A stretch of DNA of 7,700 bases, from the NCBI GenBank assembly GCA_002402585.1, contig DHGC01000107.1, positions 9,423 through 17,122 on the forward strand, given 5' to 3'. Under the pieces are notes generated by a model. The model was given only the letters and a program-made list of their open reading frames with translations. It was not told the origin of the DNA and made no database searches. The translations under genes and the position numbers were made by a program. This document shows positions 1-6,904 of this stretch, one piece after another. Position 1 is the first letter of the stretch, and every line of letters begins with the position of its first letter. The DNA is from Erysipelotrichaceae bacterium UBA4808. Lineage in GTDB: Bacteria > Bacillota_I > Bacilli_A > Erysipelotrichales > Erysipelotrichaceae.

Positions 1-52
1 CTTTCGCGCATTTTAAAGATTCTTGTTAAACTTAAAACAAGGAGAAGTCCAT

Positions 53-665
53 ATGAATAAAAAATATCATTTTGGAAGTGTCAAACTATCGCGCCTTTTA
101 ATATAATGCCATATATTGTAATCTAACATCACAATGCTAGATTAAGATTAATGGATGTGTCTCATCAATCAAAAAAGGATTGGTTTTTAGACCTGCCAAT
201 CATCTATTAAGAATCATACCGTTTTTATGAACTCATTTTATTGGATAATAGTTACATCTTAATCGAACCAAATTCAGAACCAAACAATATAATTTCACTC
301 AAGAAACAGATACAAATAATTCAATCAAAAAAGATTTATCCAGTGATTCTTTATATTCGTTAAATTAGTAAATATCGAATCAAGGTTCTAGTTAAAGATC
401 AAATATCTTTGGCAAACATCTTTTTTAAATCACCAAACTAAGATTTTGGCTTAAAGATTCGAAAGATATATTCGCATGTTTTCCATTACAATGTGCTACA
501 CCATTGGGCGTAGATGGAAATCCACAAATTTGCCCTATTCAGAATTAATGGTTTATCAATATATAGTGATAAGTATTGAGCTATCGAAACGATGTCCAAT
601 TTGAGATTAAGTGGGAATTAACTTTAGAAAGATGTATGGATAATTGATAGATGTTTCGAAGAAAG
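53..665 (+). pseudogene. Decayed MarR-type winged-helix regulator
   Basis: A ribosome site (GGAGAAG, 41-47) precedes an ATG at 53 that opens 17 codons (MNKKYHFGSVKLSRLLI) before a stop at 104-106. A shift to the ATG at 106 continues a recognisable protein through in-frame stops at 124, 208, 361, 439 and 511. Pieces such as ESYRFYELILLDNSYILIEP (211-270) and KKIYPVILYIR followed by a stop and ISKYRIKVLVKDQIS look like the N-terminal half of Bacillota MarR-family proteins, whose winged helix is C-terminal. A further shift gives PYSELMVYQYIVIS...ELSKRCPI (533-601), which resembles the start of that winged helix. The 3' limit is uncertain. The family call rests on remembered sequence patterns; the broken reading frame is seen directly. 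The gene cannot make a full protein. Confidence 0.6.
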
Positions 666-678
666 CCCTGTTCTACTA

Positions 679-998
679 ATGGTGAGCAATCGAACTGAAA
701 TCTCCAAAAACAGCCCATATCGATTGCATTCCAGATTATCGGAAATAAATGGAAGTTGTTGATTATCCGAAATCTGAGTGCGCGGACGCATCATTTCAAT
801 GATATCAAGAACTCTTTTGACGGCAACAGTCAGAAAGTACTAACAGAGAACCTAAAAATGCTCGAAGAGGAAGGGATTGTACTAAGAACTGCCTATACAG
901 AAATCCCGCTCCGTTTAGAATATTCCTTGACTTAACTCGGTCATTTTCTTGCACTAATTATGAAAGAGATGGAGAAATGTGGTTCCGGTTTTAAATAA
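679..998 (+). pseudogene. Broken HxlR-family HTH regulator
   Basis: An ATG at 679 reads MVSNRTEISKNSP and then must shift frame near 711-717 to continue as PISIAFQIIGNKWKLLIIRN, the hallmark HxlR helix (CP...IGGKWk.LIl..L). The frame then gives FNDIKNSFDGNSQKVLTENL, LEEEGIVLRTAYTEIPLRLE and YSLT, all standard HxlR winged-helix blocks (SQKvLtqnLreLEedGlv, vPprVEYsLTelG). A TAA at 933-935 stands where the family has a Glu codon (YSLT-E-LG), a likely GAA-to-TAA change. The frame resumes as LGHFLALIMKEMEKCGSGFK to the natural stop at 996-998. The length of about 105 codons fits the family. One frameshift and one nonsense codon make it a recent pseudogene. A sequencing error could explain one lesion but less easily both. 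Confidence 0.85.
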
Positions 999-1108
999 AA
1001 TCTTGATTCTAACAATTCTTCGTTTATATGACTAACTAATACATACCCACAAAAATAATAGTTTTGAATTGTTTATGCCTATATTTCCTATACATAAGGA
1101 AAATTACC

Positions 1109-1130
1109 GACCTTAACTTTGACAAAGGTC
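1109..1130. promoter_or_regulatory. Inverted repeat, possible operator of the EIIC gene
   Basis: GACCTT (1109-1114) and AAGGTC (1125-1130) form perfect 6-base arms around a 10-base spacer. A nested 11-base palindrome, CTTTG-A-CAAAG (1117-1127), overlaps it. The element lies 43-65 bases before the EIIC start, and its left part overlaps a possible -35 box. It is a reasonable binding site for the PRD regulator or another repressor. No protein has been shown to bind it, and it does not look like a cre site. Confidence 0.4.
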
Positions 1131-1140
1131 ATGTTAAAAT
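1113..1140 (+). promoter_or_regulatory. Weak candidate promoter of the EIIC gene
   Basis: TTAACT (1113-1118), a 16-base spacer and TAAAAT (1135-1140) form a weak sigma-A-like pair inside the inverted repeat. A consensus TTGACA at 1119-1124 has no -10 box 16-18 bases further on, so it is probably part of the palindrome. Another pair, TTGAAT (1064-1069) and TATACA (1089-1094), has a 19-base spacer. A poor core promoter would fit an activator-dependent gene, but the choice between these pairs is open. Confidence 0.25.
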
Positions 1141-1173
1141 CAAGAAGTCAAAAAGACGGAAAGGTGATTTACT

Positions 1174-2454
1174 ATGGATAAATGGATGTCTAAACTTGAA
1201 TCGGCATTGATGCCTGTTGCGTCAAAAGTCAGTTCCAACCGTTTGCTTAAAGTTGTTTCAAGCTCGTTCAACCTAATTCTGCCAATTATCATCATCGGCG
1301 CCATTTTCTCGCTTTTGAATACAATGAATATCGGGGGTTATCAAGCGTTCCTGGCTTCTTCAGGTCTTAATGTGTTCCTTGCCTTGCCGGGTAAATTTAC
1401 CACTGACCTGATTGCCCTCTACATCGCATTCACATCTGCATATTCCTATGTTAAGAATGAGGGGATGGAAGGTGACGCTATTCCGGCGGGCTTGATCTCT
1501 ATACTCGGCCTCTTGATTCTTACACCTCTGGCTTCAGTCACAACAGAAGCCGGTGCAGTTTCCTATATCAGTTTTGATTTCCTTGGATCTAAAGGCTTAT
1601 TTTCGGCCTTGTTGATTGGGCTTTTGACCGGTTATATCTATACGCTTTTCATCAAAAAGAATTTCACAATTAAGATGCCTGACGGGGTACCGCCAACTAT
1701 TTCCAAATCTTTTGCAGCTTTGGTTCCCGGAACTGTCTTGACTTTTGTCTATATAGCTATTTCTGCGGTATTCTCATCACTGACGGGTCAATCCTTTACA
1801 CCTTGGTTCTATTCAATTCTTGAGACACCGTTGGCTTCAATGTCCGGAAGCCTCTTAACTTTCTGCGTTCTATTGTTCTTCGCGAATATCTTGTGGTTCT
1901 TTGGCTTACATGGTGGTGCTGTCACGATTCCGTTCATGATCATGTTGTTCTTCGGTGCGGGTATCGAAAACCAAGCAGCTTTTGGGGCTTCTCAACCGAT
2001 GCCGAATATCTTGACTGTTGGATTTCTGTTTTTCCTAATGCTTGGGGGTATTGGTAATACAATCGGACTAGCTATTGACATGCTGTTCTTCTCTAAAAGT
2101 GAACGATATAAGGTTTTGAGTAAGATTGCTATCCTTCCTTCTTTGTTCTCCATAAATGAACCAATTGTCTTCGGTTTGCCTTTGATTCTCAATCCGATCA
2201 TGGCAATTCCGTTCTTTGTGGTTCCTCAGATTATCGCTGTCTTAACGTACTTCGTCATGAAAATGGGCATTGTTGGTTTGGCACGGGTTGCGATGGGTGC
2301 CACTGGTACACCCCTTATCTTCGATGCCTGGTTAATCGTGGGTGTTTCCGGAGTAATATGGCAAATCCTGATGATTATTCTCTCGGCTCTTCTGTATCTA
2401 CCTTTTTTCAAAGTCCAGGATACTATTGCCTACAAAGAAGAGAACGCGAAGTAA
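1174..2454 (+). CDS. PTS EIIC permease, lactose/cellobiose/chitobiose family
   Basis: This is the membrane channel subunit of a sugar phosphotransferase system; it binds an outside sugar and passes it to EIIB for phosphorylation during entry. It has 426 residues, usual for a stand-alone EIIC of this family, with about ten hydrophobic segments from residue 32 onward. The family loop PDGVPPTISKSFAALVPG lies at 169-186. The two residues known to contact sugar and take part in phosphotransfer in chitobiose-type EIIC are present: His246 in WFFGLHGG and Glu329 in SINEPIVFGLP. It carries no EIIA or EIIB domain. A good ribosome site (AAGGTG, 1161-1166) sits 7 bases before the ATG. The neighbouring ChbG-like deacetylase suggests an N-acetylated disaccharide, but substrate cannot be read from the sequence; cellobiose-type sugars are the alternative. 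A strong hairpin terminator follows the stop. Confidence 0.93.
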   Translation: MDKWMSKLESALMPVASKVSSNRLLKVVSSSFNLILPIIIIGAIFSLLNTMNIGGYQAFLASSGLNVFLALPGKFTTDLIALYIAFTSAYSYVKNEGMEGDAIPAGLISILGLLILTPLASVTTEAGAVSYISFDFLGSKGLFSALLIGLLTGYIYTLFIKKNFTIKMPDGVPPTISKSFAALVPGTVLTFVYIAISAVFSSLTGQSFTPWFYSILETPLASMSGSLLTFCVLLFFANILWFFGLHGGAVTIPFMIMLFFGAGIENQAAFGASQPMPNILTVGFLFFLMLGGIGNTIGLAIDMLFFSKSERYKVLSKIAILPSLFSINEPIVFGLPLILNPIMAIPFFVVPQIIAVLTYFVMKMGIVGLARVAMGATGTPLIFDAWLIVGVSGVIWQILMIILSALLYLPFFKVQDTIAYKEENAK

Positions 2455-2463
2455 ATATTTCAA

Positions 2464-2510
2464 CGCAAGAAGCAGCCAAGTTGATTGGCTGCTTCTTGTG
2501 TTATAATTTT
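2464..2510 (+). terminator. Rho-independent terminator after the EIIC gene
   Basis: CAAGAAGCAGCCAA (2466-2479) pairs perfectly with TTGGCTGCTTCTTG (2485-2498) around the loop GTTGA, and two more base pairs (one G-U) extend the stem outward. The following run, TTATAATTTT, is a broken U tract. The stem is very stable, so it should end or strongly reduce transcription from the EIIC gene into the regulator gene. The element lies in the 68-base gap between them. Confidence 0.85.
2481..2507 (+). promoter_or_regulatory. Candidate extended -10 promoter of the PRD regulator gene
   Basis: TGTTATAAT (2499-2507) is a perfect extended -10 (TGnTATAAT). TTGATT (2481-2486) is a fair -35, but the spacer is only 15 bases. 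The box overlaps the 3' arm and U tract of the terminator. Transcription would begin near 2513-2515, only about 8-10 bases before the ATG at 2523, giving an almost leaderless message. Confidence 0.45.
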
Positions 2511-2522
2511 GGTTACTAAAAC

Positions 2523-4394
2523 ATGGAAAGAGATGCTAAGCGAATCCTGATCGAGTTAAGCAAACGAGATGCTATCTTAGGAGAAGAACTCGCTTTTTTG
2601 GTTCATAAAAGCTCGCGTAGTGTGCGGAAGATCATACGATTAATCAATGACGAGATTATCCAGTTTGGAGCTCAAATCGAATCAGGAACAAACTTCGGCT
2701 ATCGCTTGACGACAAAAGATCTAAAGACCTTGCAGTCTGAAATTGATAAGTGGGAGGCTGAAAACGCAATCACCGATGAAAATCGGGTAACGAGAATCAT
2801 ATCTATTCTTGCAAATCAAAAAAACTACATAAAGATCGACGATCTGTGTGATCAGCTTTACCTATCGAGGACCCAGCTTAAGCAATCCTTGAATAATCTG
2901 AGAAGATATCTGAAAGCCCATAATCTGGGACTCGAAGTCAAGCCGCATCATGGTATTCGGATTTTCGGCGATGAATTGGATATCCGTAGAGCGATTTCTA
3001 AGCAAATATTCGAGAAGAATAAATCTCGATTACCTTCAGATGAGTTTGGGTCCATCAAGGACATCGTGACTTCTTGTTTCGTCAACACAGACTATCTTAT
3101 ATCCGATGATGCCCTTAATGACTTGGTAAAACAGATAGCCATCCAATGCCAACGGATTGAAAACGATTGTCTTGTTTCTTTTGCACCCGAAAGACTGTCG
3201 CTGATCGAGCATGAATATGAACATCCAATCGCGAAGCAGATCATGTTTCTTCTAAATAAGATTCATGGAGTTAGATTTTTTCCTCAGGAAGTTGCCTTTC
3301 TCACAATGCATCTTTCAGGAATGAACGCTAACTTACATGCGTCCATATATTTGGATAAGGATGCTTTCTATTTTATTGAGGAAATCCTTAAAGTACTAGA
3401 AGAGCAATCCATCTACCATTTTTCACAGGATCTGAATTTACGGCTAGCATTAGCCCAGCACATGCTACCATTGCTCAAACGTATCCAATACATGCTTTTT
3501 CTAAAGAATCCGTTGTTGTCTGAAATTAAGACTAAACTCTTGGAAGCCTATGATCTAGCTATCAAAGTTGCGACAGTCATTAATGAAGCATATATGTGCA
3601 ATCTACCTGAAGATGAAATCGCTTATATAGCGCTCCACATCAATCTTTCTATAGAACAAAGCAAAACCAACAGACATAAAAATAAGATATTGCTTATATG
3701 CACCGGTGGTAATAGCACTTCTAGATTGATAGAGCATTTCTTTCGCAGCAATTTCGAAGCGTATATCGATGATTTGGACGTTGTTTCACTGCAGGAACTA
3801 GTTATTGACTCACTTGTCAATTATGACTGCGTATTCTCTACGGTTGAACTTGGTAAGGAAGTCAAGTCCCCTGTTTTTATCATTGATATGCTTTTAAACC
3901 GCAATGATGCCCAACATATTAAACAGAATCTAACTAACCTAACTAGGAAAGAAATCAGCAGTTACTTTCCGGAAGAGTTGTTCTTTACCGACATCCAACT
4001 TGACTCAAAAAACGAGATCATCCATTCAATGGTTGAGCAGTGTCGTAAATACTTCGAACTGCCTGAAGATTTCGAAACTAGGATCTGGGAAAGAGAAGAA
4101 ATTAGCAGTACTGAATACAACGACTTAATTGCGTTTCCTCATGCTACTCAATCCGGAACTTCCGCTACATTCGTTGCTATCGCCATCTTACGCCAACCCA
4201 TCCAGTGGTTGAATGGTAAAATCAGGATTATACTGTTATCTTTGGTCGAAGAGCATCCTGACAAAGAGCTGAACCATTTCTATGGGGTTATCTCATCCTT
4301 GTTGTCGGATGAATCGCTCCAATGGAAACTGATCAACAATCCAGACTACATACAGTTTATCCAGATGATTAAGAAAATAGAGGGTGCGCTTTGA
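2523..4394 (+). CDS. PRD-containing PTS transcription regulator, MtlR/LicR type
   Basis: A soluble DNA-binding activator whose activity is set by PTS phosphorylation. The 623 residues show, in order: an HTH (about 1-62), a second HTH region (about 85-170), PRD1 (about 180-280), PRD2 (about 285-385), an EIIB-like domain with Cys393 in LLICTGGNSTS, and a fructose/mannitol-type EIIA domain (about 480-623) with His540 in IAFPHA. PRD2 keeps both expected histidines (His313, His372). PRD1 keeps the second (His263), but the first is Gln204 (VKQIAIQCQRI). The overall build matches DNA-binding MtlR/LicR/ManR proteins rather than RNA-binding BglG antiterminators. The start is fixed by an in-frame stop at 2517-2519, yet no Shine-Dalgarno is visible. 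A TTG at 2598 behind AGGAGAAG (2579-2586) would remove the first helix and is less likely. Its likely target is this operon. Confidence 0.92.
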   Translation: MERDAKRILIELSKRDAILGEELAFLVHKSSRSVRKIIRLINDEIIQFGAQIESGTNFGYRLTTKDLKTLQSEIDKWEAENAITDENRVTRIISILANQKNYIKIDDLCDQLYLSRTQLKQSLNNLRRYLKAHNLGLEVKPHHGIRIFGDELDIRRAISKQIFEKNKSRLPSDEFGSIKDIVTSCFVNTDYLISDDALNDLVKQIAIQCQRIENDCLVSFAPERLSLIEHEYEHPIAKQIMFLLNKIHGVRFFPQEVAFLTMHLSGMNANLHASIYLDKDAFYFIEEILKVLEEQSIYHFSQDLNLRLALAQHMLPLLKRIQYMLFLKNPLLSEIKTKLLEAYDLAIKVATVINEAYMCNLPEDEIAYIALHINLSIEQSKTNRHKNKILLICTGGNSTSRLIEHFFRSNFEAYIDDLDVVSLQELVIDSLVNYDCVFSTVELGKEVKSPVFIIDMLLNRNDAQHIKQNLTNLTRKEISSYFPEELFFTDIQLDSKNEIIHSMVEQCRKYFELPEDFETRIWEREEISSTEYNDLIAFPHATQSGTSATFVAIAILRQPIQWLNGKIRIILLSLVEEHPDKELNHFYGVISSLLSDESLQWKLINNPDYIQFIQMIKKIEGAL

Positions 4395-5032
4395 AAAGAA
4401 ATGTACTCTTGGTATGCGGAGCTGGGATATCGACAAGCATCATAGCGCGTCTTTTAAAAGATGCCGATTTGAACAATGAATTCTCATTTTCTTGTTGTGA
4501 CATGAACAGTGCACCAATCAAGGTCCTCGAGAACGATTTAGTCATCTTAGCACCGCATGTGAAGTTCATGCAGCCAAAGCTCGAGAAGATCTGTAAACGT
4601 TATGGAATCCCACTATTTGTGATAGATGCGAATGACTACTTGAATGGTGAAACCAAGAAACTCATGAGCCAATGTATGGTTGCCTTAAATCTTGAACCGC
4701 CTACTCAACCTTGCAAAATTGTGTTTCTGTATGAACGTGTAGGCTACTTAACTCATGACTTTATGCGCAGTAAGTCTTTTAAAACAATAGCACAAAATCA
4801 TAAATGGAACATTGAACCTGTTTCAGTTGATGATTACATGCACAGTTTGGAAGTGGCGTGTATACTGATCGAACCACAACTGAGCTACTACACTCCAGAT
4901 TATTTCAAAAATCGGAACTACCACCGAGAATGTCCGTTCTTAATCTGTCCAATCTTTGCTTATCAAGATGCTACTGGTAAGACAATGGAAAAAATCATCC
5001 TAGCAAATCTAGGTTTAAGGGAGATAACATGA
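4391..5032 (+). CDS. Tandem lactose-type PTS EIIB; second domain lacks Cys
   Basis: EIIB takes phosphate from EIIA on a cysteine and gives it to the sugar held by EIIC. Residues 1-100 are a standard lactose/cellobiose-family EIIB: NVLLVCGAGISTS with the P-loop Cys9, and VILAPHVKF (51-59) matching the usual ILLGPQVRY strand. Residues 107-206 repeat the fold: KIVFLYERVG aligns with the P loop but has Tyr114 at the Cys position, and ILIEPQLSYY (158-167) matches the second motif at nearly the same distance (48 against 46 residues). The family is normally about 100 residues, so 213 is double. The start is TTG, overlapping the regulator stop as TTGA, with AGAGGGTG (4379-4386) just upstream; the next in-frame ATG is codon 38, beyond the active site. 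The second domain may be structural or regulatory. Confidence 0.85.
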   Translation: MKRNVLLVCGAGISTSIIARLLKDADLNNEFSFSCCDMNSAPIKVLENDLVILAPHVKFMQPKLEKICKRYGIPLFVIDANDYLNGETKKLMSQCMVALNLEPPTQPCKIVFLYERVGYLTHDFMRSKSFKTIAQNHKWNIEPVSVDDYMHSLEVACILIEPQLSYYTPDYFKNRNYHRECPFLICPIFAYQDATGKTMEKIILANLGLREIT

Positions 5033-5781
5033 AAATACTTTTTAGAGCTGACGATTTAGGGTTCAGTGAGGCTGTTAATCTAGGCATTCTTAAGTCAATA
5101 CTCGATGGACCAATCCGCAATGTTGGGCTTATGCCGGGTATGGATGCGGCTGAGCATGGGTTTAAACTTATAAAGAATCTCGATATCGCTTTAGGCCAGC
5201 ACACCAACATTAGTGTTGGAAAACCACTGTCGGACCCGAAAAGAATACCCAGCTTGGTCAGTGAAGAGGGGTTTTTCCATAACAGTAAAACCATTAATGG
5301 CAGAAAAGTAGATACGATCGATATTGGAGAGGCAGAAATCGAGATTGAAGCACAATTGTCGCGTTTCAAGGCAATCTGTGGGAAAATGCCGGATTATTTT
5401 GAAGGGCATGCCGTTTTCAGTAAAAATTACTTTACAGCATTGAAAAACGTAGCAGAGCACAACGGCTTGTTTTATTGTAATCCTTTCGACAAAGCATGGT
5501 TAGACGATAATGGGATTACTTTGGGTATTCTTGCAAAGCTGGGAGAAGGCGGAATGTATGATCCATATCACCACATCCTAGAAGATAAAGCACAAGTTCT
5601 TAATCAGGACTGCGCCCTTTTTGTCTTTCATCCTGGCTATATCGACCAATACTTATTGAATAATTCCACGTTCACCTTGGTGCGTCCAAAAGAGACCGAA
5701 TTCCTAACATCGAGAAGACTAAAAGAATGGCTTGTTTTGAATCATATCCAGATTGCAGATTTTCGTACTTACCGCAGATAA
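5029..5781 (+). CDS. chbG: ChbG/YdjC-family carbohydrate deacetylase
   Basis: Members remove an N-acetyl group from acetylated sugars such as chitobiose, usually after PTS import as the 6-phosphate; the protein is cytoplasmic. The 250 residues match the family length. Expected metal and catalytic residues are visible: Asp8-Asp9 in FRADDLGFS, His58 in LGQHTN, His127 in YFEGHAV and His201 in VFHPGY. The second metal motif is GHAV rather than the common SHHHVH, so only the ligand histidine is kept there. The ATG overlaps the EIIB stop as ATGA and has AAGGGAG (5017-5023) 5 bases upstream, so coupling to EIIB is likely. In enterobacteria ChbG produces the form of chitobiose phosphate that induces the operon and is cut by the GH4 enzyme ChbF; no such glycosidase lies nearby. 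The acetylated-disaccharide role is inferred from family and context; another acetylated sugar is possible. Confidence 0.88.
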   Translation: MKILFRADDLGFSEAVNLGILKSILDGPIRNVGLMPGMDAAEHGFKLIKNLDIALGQHTNISVGKPLSDPKRIPSLVSEEGFFHNSKTINGRKVDTIDIGEAEIEIEAQLSRFKAICGKMPDYFEGHAVFSKNYFTALKNVAEHNGLFYCNPFDKAWLDDNGITLGILAKLGEGGMYDPYHHILEDKAQVLNQDCALFVFHPGYIDQYLLNNSTFTLVRPKETEFLTSRRLKEWLVLNHIQIADFRTYRR

Positions 5782-5881
5782 TCCCACGAAAAGAAATCTG
5801 GGTCTAAATATTCATGCTTGTAAACATAACGAAATATAAAAAGGTGTAATTCAGTAAATCATGGCCTATAGTTTTGAGAAT

Positions 5882-6199
5882 TTAAGCCATAAGTAGATTT
5901 TTTTCTTCACACTTTTGTTTTTCAGTGAAATCATGAATCCCTTCATTTTCTGGAGAAATACCATCAGTTTCTCCTGGATATCTATTTCGATGAATCGATG
6001 CATAAACATAGAGTGAAAGATGCCAATTTAGATATTTCGAGGATATACCACGATAGAATCGATAGAGTGTTTTGAAACCAAAATGCATATTGTTCGCTGT
6101 ATTTAAATGAAGTGCATTCGTAAATTTATGATGATCCGAGTCGAGCATATTGGTCAATTGATTATGCTTGATCAGTTCGTAGTTCGATAAAAAGTCCAT
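5882..6199 (-). pseudogene. Fragment of an IS1595-like transposase
   Basis: About 105 codons on the - strand resemble the C-terminal part of IS1595-family (ISXO2-like) transposases. HLNTANNMHFGFK (residues 31-43) corresponds to the conserved Asn/His-Ser-Lys region near the end of the catalytic domain, and YRGISSKYLNWHLSLYVY (49-66) to the typical rGVstKYLqnYLnwf block. The first 200 or so residues, with the zinc ribbon and first catalytic Asp, are absent, so it cannot move itself. The ATG is chance: homology appears to begin right at it (DFLSNYELI resembles the TDsf.sY motif) and the upstream DNA belongs to the aldolase gene. Residues after about 70 do not look conserved. I saw no clear terminal inverted repeat or target duplication. 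The 100 bases between the deacetylase stop and this fragment hold no gene or strong terminator that I can see. Confidence 0.6.
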
Positions 6200-6872
6200 T
6201 GATAGTGTGAATTTTCCATTTTAAATCATTAATTCCCGCTCGAATAAATCGCTCCACCAGATGATCCATTTCATCATCCGGAAGAATGATCGGTGTACCA
6301 ATCGATCTCGCTCTAACATACAACTTAGCACAGAACTCTAATTGTTCCGCAATCGCAAACGCTTTAGGGAGATCAGGCCCAACCACATTCGTACCGTGAT
6401 TGGCTAAAAGAACTGCATTTTGATTTCCCATTGTCTTCAATGCGTTGATTGCTAAATCCGCTGTTCCAAACGAAGCATAAGGAGCACATTTAACACTGCG
6501 ACCTCTCGCATAAGCCACCATATAATCCACTGCAGGCAAATCCTCATTCAAACACGCCAAAGTCACCGCAAAAGTTGAGTGCACATGTAGCATCGCCCCA
6601 ACATCTTTACGTGTCCGATAGACAATCTCGTGTATGGCATGTTCCGAGGAAGGTGTCTTATTTCCTTCTACGATTGTCCCATCCAGTTTCATGATCATGA
6701 TGTCTTCAGGTTCAATCTCTTCATAAGGAGTTCCAGAAGGTGTGATGGCCATAAGTTCCAAATTACGATCATAAATACTTAGATTTCCGCCTGTCTCTCG
6801 TGTTAGACCAGCACTGAGCATCTTCTTCCCGTAAGCGATAATCGTTTTTCGTTCTTTTTGAAGCCACATCAT
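6162..6872 (-). CDS. Class II aldolase, fuculose-phosphate aldolase-like
   Basis: This zinc-dependent class II aldolase/adducin-family enzyme would split a sugar 1-phosphate such as L-fuculose-1-phosphate into dihydroxyacetone phosphate and an aldehyde. Core motifs are intact: TGGNLSI (27-33), ITPSGTPYE (43-51), SSEHAIHE with Glu77, the zinc pair His96 and His98 in MLHVHST, Tyr117 in VDYMVA, and His159 in ANHGTNVVG. A ribosome site, AAAAAGGAG, serves ATG codons at 6872 and 6869; the second has the better 7-base spacing. The last 25 or so residues look foreign: family members end soon after a FKxYG motif, whereas here ERFIRAG runs on for 23 more residues to RTDQA, and the final 12 overlap transposase-derived DNA. 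The tail tyrosine (Tyr209 in E. coli FucA) has no match. Related aldolases such as rhamnulose- or ribulose-phosphate types remain possible. Confidence 0.85.
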   Translation of the reverse strand: MMWLQKERKTIIAYGKKMLSAGLTRETGGNLSIYDRNLELMAITPSGTPYEEIEPEDIMIMKLDGTIVEGNKTPSSEHAIHEIVYRTRKDVGAMLHVHSTFAVTLACLNEDLPAVDYMVAYARGRSVKCAPYASFGTADLAINALKTMGNQNAVLLANHGTNVVGPDLPKAFAIAEQLEFCAKLYVRARSIGTPIILPDDEMDHLVERFIRAGINDLKWKIHTINGLFIELRTDQA

Positions 6873-6904
6873 CGTTCTCCTTTTTCTTTACCACACACCC
6901 AATA

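Noticed and set aside
1119..1124. Consensus TTGACA as the -35 of the EIIC promoter
   Set aside because: No -10 box at 16-18 bases; the hexamer is explained by the palindrome.
2464..2500. Hairpin as a BglG-type RNA antiterminator target
   Set aside because: The regulator has DNA-binding HTH domains instead of a CAT RNA-binding domain, and no partly overlapping alternative hairpin was seen.
4995..5460. Open frames of 89 and 124 codons on the - strand inside the deacetylase gene
   Set aside because: They lie opposite a well-supported gene, lack ribosome sites and show no recognisable family.
5785..5804. CCCA...TGGG hairpin after the deacetylase stop as a terminator
   Set aside because: The stem is only 4 base pairs and no U tract follows.
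5838..5896. A tiny frame (MAYSFENLSHK) behind AAAAAGGTG, with ATGGC/GCCAT arms at 5861-5890
   Set aside because: Eleven codons, poor ribosome spacing and only 5-base arms 20 bases apart; it could be a mobile-element end, but nothing confirms this.
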